A DNA stretch of 6,834 nucleotides, from assembly GCA_902727905.1 (NCBI GenBank), contig CACVAR010000134.1, forward strand, positions 1-6,834. The letters are read 5' to 3'. The notes beneath the pieces are model-generated. The model had not been told where the DNA came from. It saw only the letters and a list, made by a program, of their open reading frames with translations, and did no database searches. This document shows, piece after piece, positions 1-5,783 of the stretch. The position numbers were made by a program, and so were the translations under genes. Position 1 is the first letter of the stretch, and every line of letters begins with the position of its first letter. This stretch comes from an uncultured Sulfurovum sp. (GTDB lineage: Bacteria; Campylobacterota; Campylobacteria; Campylobacterales; Sulfurovaceae).

Positions 1-1015
1 TTTCCCTTGTAAACCCTGCTTTAGTTAAGTCATGTCCTTTGAAAAGAGCATTAAACATTTCATTATAAAAAGTTACGACATTATCATCAATAGTATTATT
101 ATGCCAAAAAGAAGAGTAAAGAAGATTGACCATAAGAGGCGTATTGAAAAGTTCATGATTTAATGTTTTAAAATTTTCATGAGCTATTAACTCTTTACCT
201 ACTTCAATTGAAGCATAAGCATCATATTTTAAAAGAAGTGCTTTAATCTGTTTTAATTTTAAAGGTTCAAAAGTACAGGAAACTTGCTTATACAAAGTTG
301 GAATGTATGATTGTTCTCTTGAAGTTAAAAGTGTTAAATTAGTAGAATATATTTCAGATAATTCACTTATTTCTTCTCCTAAGCTCTTGGCTTTGTCTTC
401 TGAAACCTCATCAAACCCATCAAAGAAAAAAACAAATTTTCCTTTTTCCATCAACATAACAAACATCTCTACTGTAAAGTTTTTTCTTTTATAAGGATTC
501 ATCTCTTTTACAATATAATCTAATAAACTTTCATCTTTATCAACTTTACGTAACTCTACAAAAATAGGGATTTTAGAATGTAATTTATTTTGTAAAATTC
601 TTAATATCAAATATTTAGAAACTGTGGACTTTCCCATACCTGCTGTATCTATAAGAAGTAAGTTTTTATCTAATGTATCATGAATAAGTAAGTCAATACT
701 TTTTGAACAGTCCTCTTCTTCTATGTTATGTCTATTCGTAGATGTCAACACTAATGGTTCGTAAATGCTCTCTAAAGGAATCTCTTGTTGTGGAAATATA
801 ATTGTATTAATAGTATTACATTTTTTATGAAGTCTAGACAAATAAGTTTGAAGTAGTTCTTCTAAATTTTTATCTGAAATTTGTTTTTGAAGATACTTTT
901 CCCGTAAATTATTTTTAAAACTTTCTATATGTGATGCGAAAAAAAGTTTAACCACACTTTCTGTACTTTTAATTCCAGTTTGTAAAGCTACTTTTTCTAA
1001 ACCTGTTCCTGCCAT
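1..1015 (-). CDS. NACHT-type STAND NTPase, 3' end beyond the window
   Basis: This gene starts at 1015 and reads off the left edge, giving 338 codons without a stop. GGAG at 1022-1025 lies 6 bases before the ATG. Residues 1-110 are a mostly helical segment I do not recognise. A NACHT core follows: a hydrophobic strand and Walker A loop at about 119-131 (AGMGKST, lysine 129), an extended Walker B at 194-204 (FVFFFDGFDEV, with the NACHT-style DGxDE), a sensor-like LLTSRE at 229-234, and a TPLMVNLL winged-helix motif at 292-299. Bacterial NACHT proteins are STAND ATPases, and several protect against phage by sensing infection and activating an effector. The sensor repeats and possibly the effector would lie in the missing C-terminal part, so neither target nor outcome can be stated. 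The first Walker A glycine is replaced by Asp123. The fold assignment is firm; the defence role is inferred from the family and from the neighbouring nuclease and restriction genes. Confidence 0.88.
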   Translation of the reverse strand, partial: MAGTGLEKVALQTGIKSTESVVKLFFASHIESFKNNLREKYLQKQISDKNLEELLQTYLSRLHKKCNTINTIIFPQQEIPLESIYEPLVLTSTNRHNIEEEDCSKSIDLLIHDTLDKNLLLIDTAGMGKSTVSKYLILRILQNKLHSKIPIFVELRKVDKDESLLDYIVKEMNPYKRKNFTVEMFVMLMEKGKFVFFFDGFDEVSEDKAKSLGEEISELSEIYSTNLTLLTSREQSYIPTLYKQVSCTFEPLKLKQIKALLLKYDAYASIEVGKELIAHENFKTLNHELFNTPLMVNLLYSSFWHNNTIDDNVVTFYNEMFNALFKGHDLTKAGFTRE

Positions 1016-1042
1016 ATTAATCTCCACATATTTATAATTAAC

Positions 1043-1072
1043 ATCATAGCATAAAGTATGAAAACATTACAA
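1043..1072 (-). promoter_or_regulatory. Predicted promoter of the NACHT gene
   Basis: On the minus strand TATGAT (1043-1048, 5 of 6 matches to the -10 consensus) lies 18 bases downstream of TTGTAA (1067-1072, 4 of 6 matches to the -35). Transcription would start about 1036, giving a leader of about 20 bases that contains the GGAG ribosome binding site at 1022-1025. The -35 sits one base from the -35 of the opposing promoter. Prediction by eye only. Confidence 0.5.
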
Positions 1073-1073
1073 T

Positions 1074-1100
1074 TTGACATATTTTTAACATTTTTAAACT
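1074..1100 (+). promoter_or_regulatory. Predicted promoter of the Rpn-type nuclease gene
   Basis: A perfect TTGACA (1074-1079) is followed after 15 bases by TAAACT (1095-1100, 4 of 6 matches to TATAAT) in a T/A-rich spacer. The spacing is short and the -10 is weak, so activity may be low or need an activator. The leader to the ATG at 1143 would be about 36 bases. There is no second candidate with a better -10 in the gap. Confidence 0.4.
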
Positions 1101-1142
1101 ATTTACATTAAACTTATCCAAGACTTTATGAAAGGAAAATTC

Positions 1143-1934
1143 ATGGGCGACAAAGACATCATAAGTAAAGAGCTTTTAAAAGAGATGGCTAAGGATATTT
1201 CTCGACATATCTTGCATATCAAAATAGATGACAACATGGAGCTAATAGACAAAGAATTTACTCGAATTGAAAAAAGAGATGCTGACTTAGTCTATAAAAA
1301 TGGGAATGAAATTATTCATATAGAGATTCAAAATAACAACCATCCTAAAATGCATTTACGAATGCATAGGTACTACAGTGACATACTTTTTGAATATGAA
1401 GACTATACCATTCAGCAATATATGCTCTACATTGGAAAAGAAAAATGTCGTATGGAAAAAGAGATTGTTCGAGACAACATTAACTACAAATATGCTATTA
1501 TTGATATAAGAGATGTCTCTTGTGAAGCATTTTTACAAAGTAATGACCCTTCAGCTGTTGTTTTAGCCATACTCTGTAACTTTGAAAACAAAGACAAACA
1601 AAAAGTTGTCAATAGCATCCTAAAAAAGCTTATAAAACTTTCCAAAGATGAAGCAACATTTAGAAATTATTTAAAAAAAGTTGAAATATTTTCAACCAAT
1701 AGAAATTTAGAAGAATATGTAGATAAAGGAGTAAAAATGTTTACTGTAGATATTGAAAAGTTACCGTCATTTCAAAGAGGTGTTGAAAAAGGAATTCAAA
1801 AAGGAATTCAAAAAGGAGTTGAAGAGAGTATGAAGATTTCAGTAAAAGCCATTGCCTCATTAGGTTATGATACTCAAAAAATTGCTCAATTGTTAAATCT
1901 TAGTGAACCTGAAGTTAAAGAATACTTGAAATAA
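1143..1934 (+). CDS. Rpn-family PD-(D/E)XK nuclease (recombination-promoting nuclease / putative transposase family)
   Basis: I chose ATG 1143 (263 residues). AGGA at 1133-1136 lies 6 bases before it, whereas the in-frame ATG at 1128 (268 residues) has no ribosome binding site. The nuclease core is at about residues 44-75: RDADLVY with Asp48, then Glu61-Ile-Gln63, the D...ExQ variant of PD-(D/E)XK typical of Rpn/YhgA-like proteins. Residues 213-228 are a fourfold G(V/I)(E/Q)(K/E) repeat. The tail (about 234-263) looks like a small helix-turn-helix: IASLGYDTQKIAQLLNLSEPEV. E. coli Rpn proteins are DNA endonucleases with toxic, anti-phage activity and can promote recA-independent recombination; older annotations call them transposases. 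There are no terminal inverted repeats or transposition hallmarks here. The gene lies divergent to the NACHT gene. An internal start within it is described separately. The family call is sound; substrate and trigger are unknown. Confidence 0.85.
   Translation: MGDKDIISKELLKEMAKDISRHILHIKIDDNMELIDKEFTRIEKRDADLVYKNGNEIIHIEIQNNNHPKMHLRMHRYYSDILFEYEDYTIQQYMLYIGKEKCRMEKEIVRDNINYKYAIIDIRDVSCEAFLQSNDPSAVVLAILCNFENKDKQKVVNSILKKLIKLSKDEATFRNYLKKVEIFSTNRNLEEYVDKGVKMFTVDIEKLPSFQRGVEKGIQKGIQKGVEESMKISVKAIASLGYDTQKIAQLLNLSEPEVKEYLK
1725..1731 (+). promoter_or_regulatory. Strong internal ribosome binding site inside the Rpn gene
   Basis: AAAGGAG (1725-1731) is followed by the 5-base spacer TAAAA and an in-frame ATG at 1737. 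This is the best Shine-Dalgarno match on the plus strand of the window. The stretch GGAGTAAAAATG (1728-1739) is identical to the initiation region of the methyltransferase gene on the minus strand (4821-4832). Confidence 0.6.
1737..1934 (+). CDS. Possible intragenic small protein, C-terminal part of the Rpn-type nuclease (RpnS-like)
   Basis: An in-frame ATG at 1737 (Met199 of the long protein), preceded by AAAGGAG at 5 bases, would give a 65-residue protein with the same stop as the nuclease. It lacks the whole catalytic core. It keeps the G(V/I)(E/Q)(K/E) repeats (residues 15-30 of the short form) and the C-terminal helix-turn-helix-like tail (about 36-65). In E. coli, rpn genes are known to make a small C-terminal protein from an internal start that binds and inhibits the long toxic endonuclease, so a stand-alone short form here would be an intragenic antitoxin. 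The ribosome binding site and frame are seen directly. Translation of the short form and its inhibitory role are inferred by analogy. A further in-frame ATG at 1830 (34 residues) has a poorer ribosome binding site arrangement. Confidence 0.5.
   Translation: MFTVDIEKLPSFQRGVEKGIQKGIQKGVEESMKISVKAIASLGYDTQKIAQLLNLSEPEVKEYLK
1779..1826 (+). repeat. Four tandem 12-bp units in the Rpn gene
   Basis: The units are GGTGTTGAAAAA (1779-1790), GGAATTCAAAAA (1791-1802), GGAATTCAAAAA (1803-1814) and GGAGTTGAAGAG (1815-1826); the middle two are identical. They encode GVEK-GIQK-GIQK-GVEE. Because the unit is 12 bp, gain or loss by slippage would keep the reading frame and change only linker length. Such Gly/Glu/Lys repeats between the nuclease core and the C-terminal tail are common in this family. 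Confidence 0.85.
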
Positions 1935-1954
1935 ACCTCAAAGACAAATTTAGC

Positions 1955-1979
1955 TATAACCATTCACAATAAATATACT
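1955..1979 (+). promoter_or_regulatory. Possible -10 elements before ygiQ
   Basis: The 63-base gap between the Rpn gene and ygiQ holds two -10-like hexamers, TATAAC (1955-1960) and TATACT (1974-1979), each matching 5 of 6 consensus positions, with no convincing -35. GAGAG (1987-1991) lies 6 bases before the ygiQ ATG. No terminator hairpin is visible in the gap, so ygiQ could also be reached by read-through from the Rpn gene. Confidence 0.3.
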
Positions 1980-1997
1980 AATAAATGAGAGTAAACC

Positions 1998-3869
1998 ATG
2001 AAATCTAAAAATAAAAAAGCTGAAATTACATATGGTGAATATAAAAAGTCTCAACAGAAAAACACTCCCAGTAAACATAAGCATCTTAAAAATACTCACA
2101 ACGTAAAAGACCCACATGAACATTACCTCAATCCCATAGCAACAGATTTTTTACCTACCACACGTAAAGAGATGGACAAACTAGGCTGGAAACAATGTGA
2201 TGTCATTTTAATCTCTGGTGATGCTTACATAGATTCACCTTTTATTGGAGTAGCAACCGTTGGGCGTATGCTTGAAAAAATGGGTTATAAAGTTGGGATT
2301 ATTGGGCAGCCTGATTATAAATCTGACAAAGATATTACTCGTTTAGGTGAACCGAGACTCTATTGGGGTGTGAGTGGTGGAAGCATTGACTCTATGGTTT
2401 CTAACTATACTGCTACTAAAAAGTTTAGAAACAATGATGACTATACACCGGGTGGTAAAAATAACAAACGTCCTGACCGTGCTGTTAATGTCTATACTAA
2501 TCTTATTCGTCGTTATTTTAAAGGTACTGTTCCCATAGTTCTTGGAGGAATTGAAGCGAGTTTACGTCGTGTGACGCATTATGACTTTTGGACGAATAAA
2601 CTTAAGAAACCCATACTCTTTGACTCAAAAGCTGACATACTCATCTATGGTATGGGTGAGCAAGCTGTTCGTGACTTAACCGTAGCCATTGACAAAAAAG
2701 AGGACTGGAAAAAAGTTCGAGGTATCTGTTACATTTCTAAAGAACCTGTACCTGAATACCACCAAATGCCTTCACATCAAGAGTGTTTGGATGACAAAGA
2801 GAAGTACATCGACCTTTTTGACCTCTTTTATGACAACAATGACCCCAAAGGGGCTAAAGGGCTTTGTGAGGCAGTTGATACACGTTACTCTATTCAAAAT
2901 CCACCTTGTCGTTACCTTACAGAACCTGAGATGGATGAAGTCTCTAACTTACCCTTTACGCGTGAACTGCACCCTTACCACCGACCAGAAGGAAAAGTAA
3001 AATGTTTAGAGACCATTAAGTTTTCCATTATGACCCATCAAGGTTGTTGGGGAGAGTGTAACTTCTGTGCCATTGGAGTACATCAAGGTCGAACCATTCG
3101 TACCCGTAGTGAAAAGTCCATTGTCAACGAAGCCAAAGAGTTTACTCAGTACAAGGACTTTAAAGGAATCATCTCTGATCTTGGTGGACCTACAGCAAAT
3201 ATGTATGGATACGAGTGTGAGAAAAAAGAAGATTTTGGAACCTGTGACCACCAACGTTGTGTTGACTCAAAACATATCTGTGGTTCTATGAAACCTGACC
3301 ATAGCCGTGTTATTAACCTTATGAAAGAAGTTAGAGCAGTTCCCGGAGTACGTAAAGCTTTTGTTGCCTCTGGAATTCGTTATGACCTTATTAACCGTGA
3401 TAAGCGTGAAGGTTACTCTTACTTAAAAGAGTTAGTACAACACCATATTTCTGGACAAATGAAAGTAGCCCCTGAACATACCCAACAGCATGTACTTGAC
3501 CTTATGGGTAAACCGGGTAAAAACACGCTCATTGAGTTTAAAAAACTTTATGACCAACTTAACCGTGACATGGGGAAAAAACAGTTCTTAACTTACTATC
3601 TCATCGCAGCACATCCCGGATGTACAGATGATGACATGCATGAACTCAAACGTTTTACGACCAAAGAGTTAAAAATAAATCCTGAACAAGCACAAGTGTT
3701 TATCCCTACTCCAGGAACTTACTCTGCTGTTATCTACTACACAGAAATGGATCCAATTACGCGTAAAAAAGTATTTGTAGAAAAAGACATTAAAAGAAAA
3801 GAGAAACAAAAAGCCATTATTCAAGCTGCTATTCCTAAAAAAGGTTTTCAAAGTACTTTTGCGAGTTAA
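1998..3869 (+). CDS. ygiQ: YgiQ-family radical SAM protein
   Basis: This is a complete 623-residue protein. After a basic N-terminal tail comes the Radical_SAM_N region (about 45-335), with FLPTTRKEMDKLGW at 51-64, the conserved ISGDAYIDSPFIG at 72-84 and VLGGIEASLRR at 181-191. The radical SAM core starts at 343 with CWGECNFC: Cys350, Cys354 and Cys357 would bind the 4Fe-4S cluster that cleaves S-adenosylmethionine. A second cysteine set (Cys407, 416, 421, 428), followed by a conserved DH (434-435), could hold an auxiliary cluster. Later family motifs include SGIRYDL (458-464) and APEHTQQHVL (491-500). The substrate of YgiQ is not known to me; the protein is expected in the cytoplasm. E. coli YgiQ is longer (over 700 residues), and 623 is within the family range. 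An in-frame stop just upstream fixes ATG 1998 as the most upstream ATG. Arginine is mostly CGT, unlike the neighbouring defence genes. The 3' end lies 3 bases from the convergent methyltransferase gene. Confidence 0.95.
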   Translation: MKSKNKKAEITYGEYKKSQQKNTPSKHKHLKNTHNVKDPHEHYLNPIATDFLPTTRKEMDKLGWKQCDVILISGDAYIDSPFIGVATVGRMLEKMGYKVGIIGQPDYKSDKDITRLGEPRLYWGVSGGSIDSMVSNYTATKKFRNNDDYTPGGKNNKRPDRAVNVYTNLIRRYFKGTVPIVLGGIEASLRRVTHYDFWTNKLKKPILFDSKADILIYGMGEQAVRDLTVAIDKKEDWKKVRGICYISKEPVPEYHQMPSHQECLDDKEKYIDLFDLFYDNNDPKGAKGLCEAVDTRYSIQNPPCRYLTEPEMDEVSNLPFTRELHPYHRPEGKVKCLETIKFSIMTHQGCWGECNFCAIGVHQGRTIRTRSEKSIVNEAKEFTQYKDFKGIISDLGGPTANMYGYECEKKEDFGTCDHQRCVDSKHICGSMKPDHSRVINLMKEVRAVPGVRKAFVASGIRYDLINRDKREGYSYLKELVQHHISGQMKVAPEHTQQHVLDLMGKPGKNTLIEFKKLYDQLNRDMGKKQFLTYYLIAAHPGCTDDDMHELKRFTTKELKINPEQAQVFIPTPGTYSAVIYYTEMDPITRKKVFVEKDIKRKEKQKAIIQAAIPKKGFQSTFAS

Positions 3870-3872
3870 TAA

Positions 3873-4823
3873 TTAAAGAAATGCTAACATCTCTTCAGCA
3901 ATAGCTTCAATAACCTTAACAGGAACAGAGTTACCAAACTGCTGATATGCCTGTGTATCAGAAACTGGTATTTTAAAATCTTTAGGAAAACCTTGAAGTC
4001 TTGATGCCTCTCTAGGTGTTATTTTTCTTGGATTTTTTCCATCTTGTGCAATTAATATTTCACTTCCATCTTTATAATACCTGGCAGACATGGTACTTGT
4101 ATACGCTGACTCATGAGTAAAAATACTGTAACCAAAACCTTTTCCTTTTAATTTGTTCTCTTTTTTACGTCTTTGATGTCCAGCCCATAACTTATCGGAT
4201 ATTGTATATTTATCATCTACTTCTTCATCTAAAATATCACCTACTCTTGTTTCTATATTTAAAGGTTTTGGAAAACTAAACTGCACAGTCTCATCTAAAA
4301 ATCCAACAATATAAATTCTTTCTCTATTTTGAGGTAAACCAAACTCCCTTGCTTTTAACAAATGATATTGAACATTTGTATATCCAATATCTTTTAATGT
4401 CTGCATAATTACTTCAAGAGTTCTTCCTTTATCATGCCCCTTTAGCTGTTTAACATTTTCAAGAAGAAAAGCTTTAGGCTTTTTTTCTTTTAATATCCTA
4501 GCAATATCAAAAAAAAGTGTCCCTCTGATATCTGAAAACCCCTTCTTTAAACCAGCTTGTGAAAATGGCTGACATGGAAAACCTGCGAGTAATAAATCAT
4601 GTTCTGGAATCTCACTTTCATGGACTTTTGTAATATCTCCATGCACCTCTTCTATCCCAAAATTTGCCTTATAAGTTTCTACTGAATATTTATTCCACTC
4701 TGAACTAAAGACAACTTCGATTTTCTTAGAAGACATTTGTTCAAAACCTAAACGTAGTCCTCCAATACCAGCAAATAAATCAATCACTTTAATAGTTTCA
4801 TCCGTATTAAAAACTTTAGTCAT
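3873..4823 (-). CDS. Type II DNA (cytosine-5)-methyltransferase, Dcm/EcoRII/SsoII-like
   Basis: I start it at ATG 4823 (316 residues). GGAG (4829-4832) lies 5 bases before, and ATGACTAA is shared with the end of the endonuclease gene (8-base overlap), implying translational coupling. An upstream ATG at 4877 would add 18 unconserved residues and overlap by 62 bases. All main C5-methylase motifs are present: I DLFAGIGG (15-22), IV GFPCQP with catalytic Cys84, VI ENV (122-124), VIII QNRER (165-169), IX RKITPREASRLQGFP (266-280) and X QFGNSVPV (295-302). The target-recognition region (about 200-265), with GKGFGY and TMSARYYKDGSEILI, followed by FKIPVSDTQAYQQFGNSV, closely resembles E. coli Dcm. 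Dcm, EcoRII and SsoII methylases modify the inner cytosine of CCWGG or CCNGG, so that specificity is my prediction. It would protect host DNA from the partner nuclease. There is no N-terminal helix-turn-helix regulatory extension like that of M.SsoII, and no vsr repair gene follows. Confidence 0.93.
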   Translation of the reverse strand: MTKVFNTDETIKVIDLFAGIGGLRLGFEQMSSKKIEVVFSSEWNKYSVETYKANFGIEEVHGDITKVHESEIPEHDLLLAGFPCQPFSQAGLKKGFSDIRGTLFFDIARILKEKKPKAFLLENVKQLKGHDKGRTLEVIMQTLKDIGYTNVQYHLLKAREFGLPQNRERIYIVGFLDETVQFSFPKPLNIETRVGDILDEEVDDKYTISDKLWAGHQRRKKENKLKGKGFGYSIFTHESAYTSTMSARYYKDGSEILIAQDGKNPRKITPREASRLQGFPKDFKIPVSDTQAYQQFGNSVPVKVIEAIAEEMLAFL

Positions 4824-5703
4824 TTTTACTCCAATACTCATAAATACTTGGAAGTTCATCAAATAAATACTCTTCAAAAGAAATAATATTTTTCATTCCT
4901 TCTAAATCTTTCCTTTCAGCAACCCATTTATACGCCACAACTATAATATTATGTTGAGACATTTCTTTACCCTTATTCGATGAAATATCTTCATCAACAG
5001 TCAATAAATGAATTTCAGGTATTTTCGTACGTTCAATCTCTTCTGCTACTTCTTGCCAACGCTCACGCAGAGTTGTTTTCATAGTACCAATAATGGTTTT
5101 ATTTCTACGTTTTTTATATGCTTCTACTCCTGGTAAAATTGAATCTACTTTTTTTCCTAAACCCAAAGTATCAAATGTTTTCTTACCTACCTTTTTTTGA
5201 GAATTAAACTCATAATCTAATGTTTCGTAGACCTTATAAACTATAGACTCAAAGGTACTACCTGCTCTTGACCTTCTTGACTGTGTATTACTTAATGAAA
5301 GTCTATAAACATAAGGAAAAACACGTCCTGCATATTCTCCACATGTCTCTTTTAAAAACTTTATTAAGGCTTCACCTTCTAACTCCATAATTTCACTCTC
5401 AACTAAACCATTTAAAATATTCCTTGGTGTTTCTAGCTTATTATGTAGATCTTTCATTAATAAAGCATTAAAGTTAACCTCATCATTTAAATACTCTTGC
5501 CAAACATCTTCTCTAAGTTTTGATATCATATTACTAACATCTTGATTTAGTATCATTTCTGTATAAATACTATTTTCTTTAAACATTGTCTCAACAATAG
5601 TTTGTGAATTACGTATATACTTAGCTCTGTAGGATTTAATTAATACATCAAACTCTTTTTGTTCACCAGTAGGTATTTTAGTTATGATGGGTAAATTATT
5701 CAT
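4816..5703 (-). CDS. Type II restriction endonuclease, EcoRII-C/SsoII/PspGI-like
   Basis: A 295-residue protein; ATG 5703 has AGGA (5709-5712) 5 bases upstream. The N-terminal 135 residues are helical and unrecognised. The catalytic half resembles the EcoRII C-terminal fold: RRSRAGSTFE (143-152), then QKK and KKVDSILPG (184-192, Asp187), then GTMKTTLRERW (206-216, Lys209), then IHLLTVDEDIS...EM (231-248) and NIIVVAYKW (252-260). The spacing of Asp187, Lys209 and the TLRERW motif, plus Glu152, fits the PD-(D/E)XK variant of that superfamily. At 295 residues it matches SsoII-type enzymes rather than full EcoRII, which has an extra DNA-binding effector domain. The product would cut unmodified CCWGG/CCNGG-type sites. 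It is the first gene of the operon and overlaps the methylase by 8 bases. Role and superfamily are well supported; the exact site is inferred mainly from the methylase. Confidence 0.85.
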   Translation of the reverse strand: MNNLPIITKIPTGEQKEFDVLIKSYRAKYIRNSQTIVETMFKENSIYTEMILNQDVSNMISKLREDVWQEYLNDEVNFNALLMKDLHNKLETPRNILNGLVESEIMELEGEALIKFLKETCGEYAGRVFPYVYRLSLSNTQSRRSRAGSTFESIVYKVYETLDYEFNSQKKVGKKTFDTLGLGKKVDSILPGVEAYKKRRNKTIIGTMKTTLRERWQEVAEEIERTKIPEIHLLTVDEDISSNKGKEMSQHNIIVVAYKWVAERKDLEGMKNIISFEEYLFDELPSIYEYWSKND

Positions 5704-5733
5704 TTAAATCCTAATAATATTTTCTGAACTCTA

Positions 5734-5739
5734 ATTATA
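5734..5739 (-). promoter_or_regulatory. Predicted -10 box of the restriction-modification operon
   Basis: A perfect TATAAT (minus strand, 5734-5739) lies in the 80-base gap upstream of the endonuclease gene, in the context AAATATAATTAG. There is no matching -35 at normal spacing, but upstream DNA is T-rich, as in Campylobacterota sigma-70 promoters. Transcription would start about 5727, giving a leader of about 24 bases. A TTGACA at 5774-5779 on the same strand is 34 bases upstream, too far to pair with it. No controller-protein gene or operator repeat is visible in the gap. Confidence 0.5.
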
Positions 5740-5783
5740 TTTAAATTTATTTAAAAGAGTGAAAAGAATGTCAAATTGTCATA

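Noticed and set aside
303..494. 63-residue plus-strand open frame
   Set aside because: It lies entirely inside the NACHT gene on the other strand and has no ribosome binding site or recognisable composition; it is a shadow.
1128..1142. Upstream start of the Rpn gene at 1128
   Set aside because: The bases before it (AAGACTTT) offer no Shine-Dalgarno. The AGGA lies after it and fits ATG 1143, so the extra five residues are probably untranslated.
1143..1934. Rpn gene as part of an insertion sequence
   Set aside because: The family is often annotated as transposase, but there are no flanking inverted repeats, no target-site duplication and no DDE motif; the active site is of PD-(D/E)XK type.
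2689..3851. Short open frames on both strands within ygiQ (2689-3000, 3006-3254, 3067-3291, 3669-3851)
   Set aside because: All overlap the strongly conserved ygiQ coding sequence in other frames and show no family resemblance.
3850..3876. Palindromes AAAGTACTTT (3850-3859) and TTAATAATTAA at the convergent gene ends as a bidirectional terminator
   Set aside because: They have no GC-rich stem or loop and no T-tract arrangement typical of an intrinsic terminator. The AT-only palindromes are expected by chance here.
4824..4877. 18-residue N-terminal extension of the methyltransferase from ATG 4877
   Set aside because: It has no ribosome binding site and overlaps the nuclease gene by 62 bases. 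The methylase motifs start shortly after Met at 4823, which has GGAG at ideal spacing.
1068..5780. 12-base identity ATGTCAAATTGT upstream of the NACHT gene (minus, 1069-1080) and before the restriction-modification operon (plus, 5768-5779) as a shared operator
   Set aside because: A single 12-base match in AT-rich DNA of this length is expected by chance, and the two copies face differently relative to their genes.
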